Source: Folioceros fuciformis
Taxonomy: Eukaryota; Anthocerotophyta; Anthocerotopsida; Anthocerotales
Direction: 5' to 3'
Assembly: GCA_049999805.1 (NCBI GenBank)
Contig: JBNGIO010005882.1
Coordinates: 126,157-190,156, forward strand
Length of the DNA stretch: 64,000 bases
The notes under the pieces are model-generated. The model saw only the letters and a program-made list of their open reading frames with translations. It was not told where the DNA came from and did not search any database. Shown here in pieces: positions 20,691-34,514 of the stretch. Position 1 is the first letter of the stretch. The number at the start of each line of letters is the position of its first letter. Position numbers and translations under genes: made by a program.

Positions 20691-23600
20691 ATGGCGAAGA
20701 GGTCGAAGTTGAACGATGGGGCTTGGTTCCCTGCGGCGGATGCTGCCGACGATGAAGCAGACTTTCCAAGAGGTACTCCGCAGGCATCATTCGATGCCAC
20801 CTTGTTGGACTGTCCCTGCCTGTGTCATGAATTCAGGGCCAGTTCTTGAATTTCCTTCTGACTCCCGGATTGCAGGCGGTGTGGAAGCAAAGACAGCAGG
20901 ATTTTCCTCGGAGGAGAGGTATAGGAAGCAATCTGGGAATAAGGGTCGTGATGGGACCAAACAATTTTCCACTGTTCCCTCTGAGGTCGCCGTTGGATTG
21001 CGGTTAGGCGTACCGGATGAGAGGGGCTTGCAAAAATCTGTGCAAGTTCTGCGTTACAAGGTAGGCTGATGGTCGAGCAGTCTTTCGTGAAAGTGAATCG
21101 GAGACCTTCCTTGCTTCGGAAAGAGTGTGAATCCTCCCTCGTGCACGGCGGATCAGATGAAGCTAGCATTGATTGTGTATCTTATGGCATTGGAATTCAT
21201 ACGCATGGGGAGACCACGAGGAGTACTCTGGCTTGTTTTTTAATCACTTCGGAGTTGTCCTTATCAGTTTATTCTTGTCTGTGTGCAGAACTTAGCTGTG
21301 GGCATGAAAATACTAGGGATTATCACCGAGATACGACGGAAGGATTTGGTAGTCAGCTTGCCAGGTGGTTTGAGAGGGTTTGTTCCAGCCCAGGAGTCCA
21401 TTGACAGGATCTCCAGCATATGTCCACCTGGTACTGCCAATACGACTGGGCTTGGAGACGCTTCATCGGACCAGCAACAGGATTTGGCAAGTTGATCCAT
21501 TCGACCATTGCGAGCTTGATGGTATGATTGAGGAGGGTGCATTTGGCCAGGTCTGAATCAAAGTCCCTATTCCTTGCAGGGAAGGATCTTGAAACTCTTT
21601 CATGTTGGGCAAGTGGTACCATGTACAATAATAAAGCTAGAGCTCCACAAGTTAAAGAGGTTGAAGAAGGAAACCAAACGCATAGAGCTCTCTCTCCGGC
21701 TTTCACATCTCTACCACGGCTTGAGGCGTGACATGCTGCACGAGGGACTGGTGAGGGCTAGTGTTGCTTTTTGCTGCAAAAACTGTTTTCAGGGCACGCC
21801 TTTTGTTATCAAAGGTTGGTATGCTGTGATGTCCTTTTGGCTAGTGCCATCCTGTATGTATTACGAAGGGCAACATCGTCTGGATCAACTCATTGAGGAA
21901 AAAACGTTGTCTGTGCAAACGTCTTAATGGCTAACCAGGGACATTACCTGCAGGGTATGATTGCGTATGTGAGGAGTGTTGAGGACCATGGCTACCAACT
22001 CGGGGTTGGTGTGGATTCTGTTTCTGGATTTGCACTCAACAGAGATTACGGAGGTGTGCACACTGGATCTACACACATCAATACATTGTCTGTAGCCCTT
22101 ATGCTGGATGCTTAGTCAACTCTCTGCACGATCGACACCTACGGACTTCGCAGTCTGACCACTGTTACTCTCTGTTGAGGCAGATGATGAGGCAAAGAGA
22201 CTTTGCCCCGGCCAAATGGTGTTTGGAGTGATTTCTGTTGCAGACAGTGCGCAGGGGACTTTTCTCTTAAAAGAATATCGCAAGTCGTTGTTTTCATTCG
22301 CGGTATTCTTTTCCGCCCAGGCGGTTTGTTTCAGTGAAACGTTGCACTTGTGCGTGCTGACAATGGCAAGGATTGTGTGAAATAGTGGAGGGTGTCCATA
22401 CTGTCATTCACCTCTCATGGTCTGATGTTTTATTGCCTGTGGACAATTGTTGAGGTTCTTTGTGGCCTTCTATTGTTCTTATCTTTCATTTTCCTGGCTG
22501 GGATAGGTAAAAGAGCATGAAGGACTGAGCCTAGAGCACCTTGTACCAGGTTCACTGGTTGAGGGCTGGGTGAAAGCTGTTGCCAGGTCCGGTTTGGTCC
22601 TATGTTTTCTAACATTCTTCAGTGGCACGGTGAGTACTTTTGGAGTGCATTGTGTTTTCTAGAAAAGGTCAAATTGTAGTGTAAACTGATAATGTACGGT
22701 CACTGGTTTTTGTTTACCAGGTGAATATATTCCATCTTGAAAATGCCCTCCCAAGTTCTGACTGGAGTGCACATTACTCTGTGAATCAACGCGTTAGTGT
22801 CCCTTTACACTCTTTTCGTTAATAGCTTCATCGTTTTCTTTTCCAAGAAGGAGTTTTGCAGAAAACATAGCTAATTTTTGGCGCCTGCTGCAGAGGACTC
22901 TCTGAATTCTTTGTTCACTGATTTGCTGGTTACCTCTCTTACAGGTAAGGGCACGTGTTTTGTACATTGATCACAGCAAAAAGTGTGTGGGGTTGACTTT
23001 GAACAAGCATCTTGTTGAAGGAGTACAACCAATCCTGGTAAGACCGTGATTTTGTGATTTATTTAGGCATTTGCTATGATTGATCGCTTTGCCTGTGGCC
23101 CATTTTTTTATCAGCTCCATGGTATCTAGTCTCCGTGGTCATCACGCATTTGGTGTATTCCGTGTTGTATCCTGAGGGATGTACAAGTTGTAATGTCTCA
23201 GGAATATTTTCCAGTCGATTGTAAAACTGTGTGTGAACGTGGAGAATACGTCAGCTCTGCAGGATTTCTTGCTGTTCCCTGAGCGAAGTACACGCTGTAC
23301 TGTCTTGCACGTTTTGTTAGTCAGGAACAGCGTCCAGTTGATCATAAATTATGTGTGAATGTGAAGGTCATGTCAGCTCTGCAGGAAATGCGCAATAGAA
23401 TTTTTGATGGCTCTGTATTTCTGTGAGATCTGAGTTATGGAAGCGATCTAAACCATCCTACATCCTGACAGCAAGTCTCTTGTCCTTCAGTAGGCCTCTT
23501 CTATATTGTTGTGTGCGCTAGCTTTAAGATTACTTGGACAGGTGGAGCTGCAAAGTTGCTTTTACTCCCACTGTGTTGTTGTTTCAAGGGTAAAATTGAA

Positions 23601-26600
23601 GTACTAAAAGGCTGGGGCCGTGTCACTGGTCTGTGAAGCAAGCGACTGTCGGAGAAGCCTTGGAAAATGCTCAGATTCGCAGGATTGATGAAAGGACTGG
23701 GCTGTTATTGGAGCTATCCACAAAGTCAAGAGTGATTGCAGCGTATGCCCATGTAAGCACGGCTGTGATGTAGTTGATTGTTTTTTCGTGCAGCTTAGAA
23801 TAGCAGCTGTTAGCATTTCTTGGTTTTGTTCTAACCTTGTACCACATTGTTTGTAAAGATTTCTCATGTCTCCGATGAGCATGTTGAAAAGCTGGAAGAC
23901 AAGTTCAAGGTGGGACAGCTAGTTCGAGCAAGGGTGATTGGCACCCGACCAATTGACGGCCTTTTGACAGTAACAATGAAGGTAAATCATTTAATTAGAT
24001 TTATTGAGGTCCTTATTTGTTGTTTCTGATCTTAGCTTTTTCAACCATTTTCACATCCTATGTGGACGGGTTTCTTACTTTCTGTTATCTAACTTTCTTT
24101 TGCTTTTTATTGTTTTACAGAAATCCCTGCTTGAGCAGCCTATCTTAAAACTTACAGATGTCAAGGCGGGAATAGTTTTGCAAGGAAGGATTACAGCTGT
24201 AGAAACAGGTGGTCTCTCGGTAAATCTGGGTGTGGGAGTAGATGCATTTTGCCCTTCTCAACAAGCATCAGAGTTTGATGGTGTTCCATCCAGCGAGAAG
24301 TTCCGGGTATGCGTCCTGCTTTGTTTCATCAATAGTCATAGTGTCAAGTCAATATCTAATTGGTGATCTTGCCTCGCTCTGCTGGTATTTCCTGATTGGC
24401 AGGTCGGTGCCCTGTTAAAGTTTCGGGTTTTGGTTTGTCCTCCACTAGCCCGCAAGATAACTGTTACTCACAAGAAAACTCTGGTATATCCGTGTGGCCG
24501 TTGTCAGAAAGTCAGGTAGTGATGTTGATATTGTGCCATCTAGCTGGGTCTACGTACTGAATTGCACAGGATTTTCCAGGTTGATTCAAATTTGCCTATC
24601 ATCACCTGCTATAAAGATGCTCTGGAAGGTCTGGTGACACACGGCTGGATATTTTCAGTGGGAGATTATGGGTGCATTGTGAAATTCTACAACAAAGTGA
24701 AAGGACTTGCACCCAGGCAAGTAGGCCTCTTTTTCTAAACTATCCTTGCCATTTTCCTCCTTGACTTCTCTGAGAACGTGTGTGGTTCTCGCCTTTTTCA
24801 GGTCTGAGCTATGCCTTGATAGCCATACTCCCATCAGTGCATTATATAGGTGTGGTCAGGTAGTCAAGTGCCGAGTGCTGAGGGCAAGTGCTCAATCCAG
24901 GAAGCTTACAATCAGCGTCAATTTCTCTCCTGGAAGGTTTGACCCGAATTGATTCCATGATAATGCTTGCTCTGTTTTGCTTTGTGCTTGTGAAGTTCCT
25001 GATGGTCGCTGGCTTTCTGTCTCGTTGCAGAGTCAATCCATTGTTAGCTGTAGATGTTAAACCCGGAAGCATTGTTTCTGGAGTAGTACAAGAAGTGGGT
25101 GAGAATGGCCTGATGCTGGGGGTTTCGCTTCCAAATGGATCCACTGTAGGCACCCTGGATTTCGCACATTTGTCCGATAATCCAGGTGGCCAATCTTTCC
25201 TCTGACTCCTTTAAAGGCAAAACATTTCTATTCCAGCGTCATCTTGCTGGGATTAGAGCTCAGAATTTCATCCTCACTGCAGGCCATGTGAATCAGTTGA
25301 AGGTTTTGCTTAAAGTGGGCTATACATTCGACCGGCTTGTTGTCTTAGGTATGCTTTCTGTTAAGTGAAAGAGAGAGTTTCCGCTGAGGGATTACAGTTC
25401 CTGCACAGTTTATTTTGTTTTTACTAATACAAGATCGTAGTTGAGGTCAAAACTTAGAATCTCTGATTTTGCAGATGTTTCAGAACACAGAGTACTGCTC
25501 TCTTCAAAGTTTTCTCTGTTGCAAGCTGCTCAGTCTTTGCCATCTGACATCAGCCAGCTTGAAGCACACGCAGTCATACCAGTAATTATCTGCAGTCCCT
25601 GGATTGCTGTTGGCCATTTGGTTGATATAGGCCTTCCAATTTGTTTTACTCCATGGCTTAGCAGTGTGCATGTATTGCAGGGTTATGTGGTCCGTATAAC
25701 TACATTCGGTGTGTTTGTGAGGTTCCTTTCACGGCTGACTGGGTTGGCTGCCAACTCGCAAGTGAGTGCTATGCTTGTTGATTTTTGTACGAACTTTTGT
25801 TAGTTTGCTCTGAAGATAGGATCCAGATTGTACATAAATTCATTGATTGTATGAGACTCGTTCATTTGTGGAAAGTTGCCGTAATTGGAAATATGGGAGT
25901 TGCGGTTTGTCCCACGCCCAGGAGATTGAAAATGGACACGAATGGCATTCAGACCGCTTGCCAAATCTCACGTACGGCGTTCTTGTAACTGGCTTTGTTG
26001 GGTGGCTTGGCATTGCGGGTATTGCAGGTTTCGGATAGTTTTGAGCAGGATCCTTCGTCTTGCTATTCTGTTGGGCAATCAGTTCGTGCTTATGTTCTAG
26101 AGGTGTGTCATTTACCTTTGCTTCCTCCTCTATAGATGAATTATGTTTCCACCAAGCACTTAGGGAACAGCATTGTGACGAATGTGGTGTGCAGGTGGAT
26201 AGAACAGCTGGAAAAGTCAAGGTAAGCCTGAAGCAGTCTGTCTGTTTCTCCAGGGATGCAACTCTGATGGAAGGGTACTTCATTGACGAAGCCAAGGTGA
26301 CTCAACCTGGGATGGATTAAAGTCTTTGCACTGTGTGGCACGTGATCCTTTAAAAATGTCATCCTGGATGCTGACTTGCTGTGGAAATCTGGAATGAAGA
26401 TTAGGGAGTTGAATACGTCAGGCGATGTGGAATGTGTAAACAACATACAATTTGGATCATTTGTTGAAGGCAAGGTACAAGACATTAAAGACTATGGTGT
26501 TATAATCAGGCTGCGAAACTATGAGGAAGTTGTAGGCTTTATAACTCAATATCAAGGTATTCACCCCTTGAATCACAGCGTGTTCCTTCCCTCTTGTTAT

Positions 26601-29600
26601 TTTGTCTTGAGAAAATTTATTTTTACAAGTTCTTCATGCAACTGTGGCTGTTTAGTTGGCAGTGCTGTCAAAGTGGGGCAGAAGGTCACAGCTCGTGTTT
26701 TAGATGTTGCCAAATCAGATGGCATTGTTGACTTGACTCTTAGAAGTGGGCACATGGACGAGCTAGAAAAGCGTAAGGTGAGTTTGAAGAGGAATGTTTT
26801 TCTTGACTGCAAATAGATCCAGAGTAGTGTCATCTTGAGCTGGTCATATCACCTAAATCATTAATAGAATCAACCATTAGACTGAAGAAGCTCCTTATGC
26901 AGAAGGATGGACACAGACTATTCCAAGTTTTCCACAATGATGTTCCGTTTCTTGAAAAGACTTTCTGCTCTGTGTTATTTTATCACAGAGTAATGTGCAA
27001 GCTGCAGCGCAGACTCTGGAGGTTGGCGAAAAGGTTGAAGCATTGGTTGAGCTCGTGAAGGATGAGTACCTGGTCAGTGCTGGTTGTGCCTTGGTTTTAT
27101 GCTGTATTTTCTCTAAACAACTATCCTCAGATTGGACTCAGTAGTAATCTGGTGCAGGTCCTATCACTCCCTACTCACGGTTATCATATTGCATTTGCAT
27201 CAACTCGAGACTTCAATTCTCGTGTCCTGGATCCCCACCACCAGTTCAGACCGGGTCAAAGGTGCTGTGACGTATGCCACTTCCTGTCTTTGGCGGGAGT
27301 TAGTCCTTTATGGTCACTGGCACACTAAATTTTTCCATTAGTGTCTGGGATGCAATGGTTTTGTTGAATTTTTTCTAATTCAGCGGTACTTGGTATCTGT
27401 TCTCTGTTAAGTTCAGATAGACATTGTGCTGACATTGTCAGTAACTTTTTCTCTTGTGTCGGCAGAGTGGCTGCGACAGTTTGCCGATTGTCAGCTGGCG
27501 GAAGAGACCTTCTCCTCCTTTTAACTTTCAGTGATCCTCCGTTGGTCCGCACGAAGATCTCCAGGAAGGATGTAAAATATCAGACTGGCGCCCTTGTCCA
27601 GGGAAAGGTTCATCTCAATTACCACACCTGCCCCTTTTTTTGCCAATGGCTGCTTTGTTTCATCCTGCATGTCTTGCAGCTTTAACACATTCCCCTGTTC
27701 TGTTATACTGAGTTGGTACATTAAGTCCCATGTTAGTGTAACTAGCATGGTCCCGGTGTTGTATAACATCGATTTTAGATTCTAGGTGGACTCATGAAAA
27801 GTTGCATGAACTTAATTCCTTTAAAACAAAGGAAACGGATATGGCCGGTGTTAGTAGAAATGTTGGATGAGCTGATCGTCTATTTGTGCTTGTATGCAGA
27901 TCACCTCGATAGAATCTGTCTACATGTACTTGTGGGTTGAGAGTGCTGTCCAAGGAAGAATCCATATCACAGAGGTCTTGTCTTTTCAGTTCTTGCTATT
28001 GAAGTGCGTGCGTGTTGAGTATTATTTCCATTCAGTGTAGTACTCACGTTTTCCGGATTATGAGTGCAGGTCAAAGATGACTTTGAGGAAGGTTGCCCTT
28101 TTGATGTTTTTTCTGTCGGAGAAGTACTTAATGCGAGAGTATTGGAGAAATCGAGAGTTTCAAAGTCAGCTGGAAAAAATGTTGTCCTTGAACTTTCAAT
28201 CAAGTCCTCTTCTATCTCAGGTGGAACGTGTTTTAGTGCTATACTTACAGATTCCAAGCTACGTAGCTTGTTTGGTTTATTGAGTCCTGTGGTGTATGGT
28301 GTTCCCTTGGTTTAGATTCTGGTGCAGCAACCAAGGCATCATGCAGCCTCCGACCATTGAATGACTTCAAAGTTGGGAACACAGTGACAGCGTTTGTGCA
28401 AGAAGTAAATGATGAATGGGCTTGGCTACTTGTGCATCGTCATTTACGAGGCAGATTATCTGTTCTTGATTCATCTTCGTCTCCAGCTGAACTTCAAATT
28501 TTCAGAAACCGATTCCGCATAGGGCAGGCAGTGCGTTGCAAGATAATGCGTGTAAATTATGAGCATGGCACAGTAGACCTATCATTACGGGTTGATTCCA
28601 GCACACACTCAAATTCCGTTACAGGACAGGAAGATGCGGCCATGCAGGTAGGGGACGTGGTAGGCGGAAGGATTACACAAATTTTTCCTGGAGCTGGAGG
28701 ATTAGCTGTCCAAGTTGGTGCACACACTTATGGAAGGGTGCACGTCACAGAAATTACTGATGTTTGGGAGGATAATCCAGGCGAAAAATTTGTGGTCGGT
28801 CAGTTCGTAAGATGTGTTGTTGTAGGGATCAGTGATGGAGACCAAGGTAACGTGCAAGTTGATCTGTCATTAAGGGCGTCACCCACAAGGTTTCTGCAAA
28901 TGCCTTTCACATTTTTGGCTTGGAATTTATACTTAATGAGGGGTGAGGGGGAGGGGGGCGTGGGCGATGGGAGAGGTAATACCTGACGTACATGTTCTTC
29001 ACATGATACAGCGCGCAGTCATATTTATCGACCGTCAGGGAATTTACACCAGGGCAAGAAGTACAGGTTGGCTTTCTTAAAAGCTCGGTGTGCTTTCTTC
29101 AGAGTTAGCAGCATTCATTTTATCCGGGTTAACCCGTTATTGAACGGCAGTCTGACTGTTGCGTAGGCTTACATCAAGACAGTATCGAATAAGGGGTGTT
29201 TTGTTACAATAGCTCGACATGTAGATGGAAGAGTACTCCTGAAAAACTTGTCTGATTCTTTTGTTGAAGATCCCGTCCACAGTTTCCCTCCTGGCAAGGT
29301 GGTTAAAGGAAGGTACTTTGATAACATCTTTGGCTTTTTTGTATTCGTTTCACCTTGTTGGCCGTTCATTGCAGAACTTTGACCGTTTAGACCTGTCATC
29401 TGTTCAGAATATCAAGTGTGGATGCTGCCTCTGGGCTTATTGATGTCAGTTTAAGAACAAGAGGCACGCCTTCGAAGCAGATTGATCCAAAAGACATTGA
29501 AGACCAGCTGGAAAAGCTCCGTGTTGGGGAAACGATGTCTGGCACAGTGCGGAGAATAGAAAAATTTGGTGTTTTCATCTCCCTACGGCCGTCTAATCTA

Positions 29601-31664
29601 GTATGCCCAAGCCTGCAATCTAGTCATCTCAGCTTTGAATTCATGCGCTTGATTTTCCCAGACAAACCTCTTTCGTCCAGTATATGTGCCTTTTCATTGA
29701 GTCGCAGAGTGTATGTGGTACAGGTGGGAATGTGCCATGTCTCAGAACTTTTTGATGGGTACGTTGAGGATACACTGCAGGTCTGCAAGGTTGGCGAGAA
29801 GGTTTTGGTTAAGATACTTAAGGTGACGTGCTACCGGATCTCTCTTTTGTTTGGTTGAACGGAGTCTATAGCCTCCAATAGCTGCTCTGTCTTACTATGT
29901 TTAACCTACGCAGGTTGATTTTACCACCAAGCGTGTTACACTTGGTATGAAGGCGTCATACTTCAATCTGGAGGAAGGTTCTGAGGTTGACCCTTCGCCA
30001 GAAAGTCTGCTCTCTGAGTTGGAGCAATCAGGCAAAGAGGAGAAGAAGCACATGTTGCGTGTGATGAAGGGGCAGGGGGAAACAGAGGAAGAGGATGCAG
30101 GCAGCAAGCCAGATAGGATGTCAGACACTGGTCTGGCACTCTCTTCTGTTCCATCTCTTGACTTGTTTTCTCAGGTAGGAGATGAGGCAGTTCAGGAAGC
30201 TGGACTCGGTTCTGAGGAAAATCCATCGGAGGACTGTGAAATACGAACCAGGTACTTGAAGCTGAACATATTTGTTTGCTAGAGGCTCTGTCATGGTGGC
30301 TATCTGCCAACGAGTTTGAGTCTGATTCCAAACTGCAGGCCCCAGCTCATTAAAGGAAGCACTCAGGAATCTACGACGGTCACCAATGATGCAGTACTTG
30401 AGACTGCAGAGGACTTTGAGAAGCTCTTGGTTGTGTCTTCTTCCAGCAGTTTCCTTTGGATAAAGTACATGGCTTTTATGTTAAGCATTTCTGAAGTGGA
30501 AAAAGCTCGTACAATAGCCGAGAGGTAATAAAATGCGGAGCTTAGACACAAAACGACAGGTGAAACTTTGCAATTAGTCTTGGCTGTGTTTTGCTGCGGT
30601 TGGCATGAAATGTTCCATGGCTAATTATGCAGGGCAATCCAAACCATCAATTTTAGAGAGGAGACAGAGAAGCAAAATATTTGGGTAGCCTACCTGAATC
30701 TGGAATATGAGTATGGGCCTTCTAATGGGGTATGTTATCGCTTCTGACAGTTGAGGCCCTGGACGTTGAAGTGTTGCACTTGTGATGTTGTCTCGACTTG
30801 CCATCTGCAGGAATCAGTAGACAAAGTTTTTGAGAGGGCACTTAAACAGTGCGACCCAAAGAGCATGTACTTCAAGTTATTGAGTTTGCATGAACGACAT
30901 GAACAAAATCAGCGGTGTGAGGAGCTGTTGAAGACTATGTTACACAAATTCAAGACATCCACGAAGGTGGGTTGTTGGTGAGGAGTTGAAATAGTTTTGA
31001 GAATCATGAAGGCTGTTCTACAGAGGCATCCACTGATGCGTGGTGCAACATGACAGGTCTGGATCAAGCACCTCGAGACCACTATAAGCAGAGGAGCTGA
31101 GGATGTGGGCAAAACTGTGTTTGATCGAGCACTTCTAAGCCTGCCACGACAGAAGCATGTGCGGTTCATAACTCAGGCTGCTATCTTGGAATTCCGACGC
31201 GGCTCTCGAGACAGGGGAAGGACGATTCTGGAAGGGGTTTTGCTGCACTACCCTAAAAGAGTGGATCTGTGGAGTGTATACCTCGATCAGGTAAAGGTTC
31301 CAATGTTCTCTAGATCGTGATAATGAACTTCTTATGGATCGTGATAATAATTCGATTATCTCACTAGCTCTGATTTCTTATATTTTGGGCTGTCTTGTAG
31401 GAAATACGAATTGGAGACTCTCCCATTGTGCGTGCTCTTTTTGAGAGGATAATTTGCTTGGATTTGCCTCCGAAAAAGATGAAGGTGAGGTCTGTTGTAC
31501 TTTGTGAGCTTTCGTCTTTCTATCACGGTGGATCTTCTCTCACTCCAGTTGAGCAGGTCTTTTTCAAGCGGTTTTTGGAGTATGAGAAATCAACGGGTGA
31601 CAGTACCCGTGTTGAGTATGTCAAGCTTAAGGCGAGATCCTATGTGGAATCGGAGCTTGAGTAG
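20691..31664 (+). CDS. RRP5: RRP5 homologue (S1-repeat and HAT/TPR rRNA-processing factor)
   Basis: RRP5/PDCD11 acts in the nucleolus in early pre-rRNA cleavage for both ribosomal subunits. I traced 40 exons with consistent phase from ATG 20691 to the stop at 31664, about 1,865 aa, the usual family length. Exon ends include 20691-20772, 20876-21060, 21289-21486, 21580-21750, 21954-22053, 22184-22302, 22507-22629, 24121-24306, 24580-24716, 24802-24936, 28328-28889, 29914-30251, 31057-31290, 31401-31484 and 31557-31664. The N terminus has DFPRGG across the first splice. A long series of S1 RNA-binding repeats follows, for example [20 protein letters not shown] and [15 protein letters not shown]. 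An acidic linker (exon 29914-30251) leads to C-terminal HAT/TPR-like helices ([29 protein letters not shown]). Introns after 21486 and 24716 use GC donors. The exon starting near 26400 has a weak acceptor. Confidence 0.93.
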
Positions 31665-32049
31665 GCCAAAAGTCTTAGTAGTAGAGAGTACTAGACGAGC
31701 GCATACATCCGGGGCATTGCTAGTGAAGGCTAGAACTAGCCTTCAAATATTTTTCAATGCTACTGAATTACTCCGAACGCCGGCCGACGAGCTCTAACTT
31801 GGGCAATGCCATAGAAGTGTGTAGAGGAGGTACCTGATGCAGTAATGAGGTACTAAAGGCCTAATGCATTAACAAGGTATTGATAAAATTTAATGTTTTT
31901 TATTATATTTTTTAAAAGGGTTTGTATCGTTTTCTTTAGATGTAAAGTAATGTTGCTTAAAATATATCTTGTATTATATTTGTTTGTGTATAATTATTTT
32001 TGTTCGATGTTTGTTCAAATGATTAGTGGTCTATGTGCCAAGTTAAGAG

Positions 32050-32305
32050 TCATAGCAACGGTGTTCTCACATACGAATGGTGTTCTCACATACGAATGGT
32101 GTTCTCACTCTCTTTCTTTTTTTCTTCCGACAGTGCCTATCCATTGCTTTACAAATATGGCTTTCTTCCGTCAGTGCATATCCATTGCTTTGTTTTACAC
32201 ATAGAATTGGCCAAAGTAGTTCTAAAATATCCCTTGCTTTGCTTTACAAATAGAATTGGCCAAAGTAGTTCTAAAATATCCATTGCTTTGCTTTACAAAG
32301 TAGTT
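32050..32305. repeat. Short direct repeats in AT-rich spacer
   Basis: GGTGTTCTCACATACGAAT occurs twice, with a partial third copy, at about 32058-32108. A unit of about 50 bp with TATCC(A/C)TTGCTTTGCTTTAC and AGAATTGGCCAAAGTAGTTC is tandemly duplicated at about 32168-32300. Confidence 0.75.
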
Positions 32306-33177
32306 TTTAGAATGCCAAGTCTTTTGTTATTCCATATCATGACATTTTGGGAGCATAGTTTTTGAAAATCGTTCCACGTCTATTTTATCGCACTCTACAT
32401 TACTCTACTCTATGTCCCACTCCACTTCATTATTCCACACACTACTCCACTGATCCACCTACCACTCACCACAATCACCACTCAAAAGTGTTAGTATACA
32501 AAGTGTATGATGCTCACCCCTAGGAACATAGCAAAGGGTCTTGGTCTCACCCCACTACAACTAAAAATATTCATGCTTATTCTTCTCACAACCACAATCT
32601 ACAATTTGTACATCCCCAGCAAAGTGAGGGCATCAAATATTAACAAGAGCTAAAACTAGTGAAATCCATCTTGCGAAACATTGTTTACATATGGCACGTG
32701 GGCCACCGAACGTTTGAATTGTGTGGTTAAGTACTTTTTGCAAGTTTAATAGCAAAAAGGAGGTTCTTTGAAGCACCCATTAGTCATGGTGGATATCTAA
32801 GAGAAGGAAGGTTGATTTAATTGGGCAAAATTTTATATTAAGAACACTTTAATAGATAACACATAGATAACATAAGATGATGTTTTATGTCAATTGCTTT
32901 CAAACAAAGAATGGATTCTTTGCAATATAAACATACTCCAACATAGCATCACTATAAGATTCGGAATAAAGTGCATCAAAAGGCTAGCGCACTTTGGACT
33001 AGGGTTTGGTAGAGTGTGTTGGTCTATCAACGCACTCCGTATTGGTTGTAGGGTTTAGGGTTGTACAAGTTGTAGGATTTAGGGTTTATTGGTTGTACAG
33101 AGTGCTAATAGACCGAGGAACTTTGGACTGATTGTAGAGTGCACCACCCAATTAGTACTCTCTACAAACATGGACAT

Positions 33178-33220
33178 TATCACCAAGGGTATTGGTTTTC
33201 AACCAATACCCTTGGTGATA
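33178..33220. repeat. Perfect 20-bp inverted repeat with 3-nt loop
   Basis: The arms at 33178-33197 and 33201-33220 are exact reverse complements, separated by TTC. The left arm is TATCACCAAGGGTATTGGTT. It lies in AT-rich non-coding DNA, far from gene ends. The loop is too short for a normal plant microRNA precursor. It could extrude as a cruciform or be the joined end of a small palindromic element. Confidence 0.9.
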
Positions 33221-33740
33221 GGTTTTTATATCAAAATTTGAAATTCAAATTTTAAATACAGCAATCATTGTGAATTCCCATGTATATTGGTATGCTTAGC
33301 ACACGAGTGCATTGGTAGACCGAGCTTTCAAACATGTTTAAGTTTGCAAAACCTCATGAATACAAGTCAAAACTTTGTTATTTGAGACTATGTGGGTCAT
33401 TATAAAAGAGAAGATTAAAAATAGTACGAACTTTTCCATTTAAGATTATGTGAATCATCATAAACATGGTTTATTAGTTAATGACTATTCACATCACATC
33501 ATAATGTGCACACTTGAATTACAATAATTATATTTTAATTACTAGCTTGGTTTTACTTGCATGCACCTCAATCGACAAGAGAGAGAATATAAGTGCAGAA
33601 AATTACAAATCTTATTTATTTTATAAAAATAGATGGAGAACTCCATCTAAGTGTATTTTAGAAAAACAAGATGGAGAACTCCATTTACACTTAGAGAGAG
33701 ATAAATCATGATAGAGATAGTAGAGGCTATGCCTTGAAGC

Positions 33741-34000
33741 CTAATGACTATTAAAAACATCAGGGTCTCTAATGACTATTAAAAACATCATGGTCTAGGA
33801 GGAGAAAGGGTCTGCCTACCACTAACTGGGAGGAGAAAGGGTCTACCTAACTGGGAGGAAAAAGGGTCTACTTATTATCGAAGCCCCCGATGACTATTAA
33901 AAACATTATAGTCTGGGAGGAGAAAGGATCTACTGCCAAAGCCTAATGACTATTAAAAACATCATGGTCTACAAGGAGAAAGAGTCTATATCACTAGAGT
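33741..34000. repeat. Dispersed repeat family, tandem cluster
   Basis: About five units contain TAATGACTATTAAAAACATC, (A/T)GGTCT and GGAGGAGAAAGGGTCTACC. Related sequence occurs at about 36115-36345 and 56745-57140 in this window, which marks a mobile or amplified family. No coding capacity is seen. Confidence 0.8.
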
Positions 34001-34514
34001 TTATTGAACCAATGGAGTAAAGAAACTACAAACTTGTAGTTACCTCGTACACAAATTTGTTTAAAAGAGGGTGTTAAACTTGAATAAAGGTATTCGTTTA
34101 CCCTAATTTTTTTTATAATTAATAAGTTTGAAACAAGTTATTACTATATATGCTAGTTTACAGAAAATAGTAATAACCCATATTTAGAGAAGATAATAAT
34201 AACCTAGATTAAGGGAAAATAATAATAATTTATTTATTATGGCCTATTTTGGCAAGTTTAGGGTTTATTGTTTTGGCAAGTTAAAAGTTGTTTCTAAAAC
34301 GGGGTGAGCAAGTATTTGACCTTGCCTATCAAAGGATTTATTGGCATGTCAAATAGCTTATAAGCAACATTACAAGGAGCTCCATGAGCACGTAGAAGAG
34401 AATGATTTTGGCTCCGTACGCCAAAGGATATGCGAAAGTAAAATATTGCGAGTCTCGTTGGTGATTCATGTTGAAATAAATTATTGAAAGTCTTTTTACG
34501 TAGTTTAGCAAACT

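Larger units (their letters stand above)
31665..34514. other. AT-rich intergenic region
   Basis: No gene was recognised. It contains repeats near 32050-32300, a perfect hairpin at 33178-33220 and the dispersed-repeat cluster 33741-34000, each listed separately. The TTTAGGGTTTA-like words near 33050-33090 are isolated, not a telomeric array. Open frames are low-complexity AT translations. Confidence 0.5.

Noticed and set aside
21289-31664. Many separate short ORFs as independent small genes
   Set aside because: They join by splice sites in consistent phase into a single RRP5 protein.
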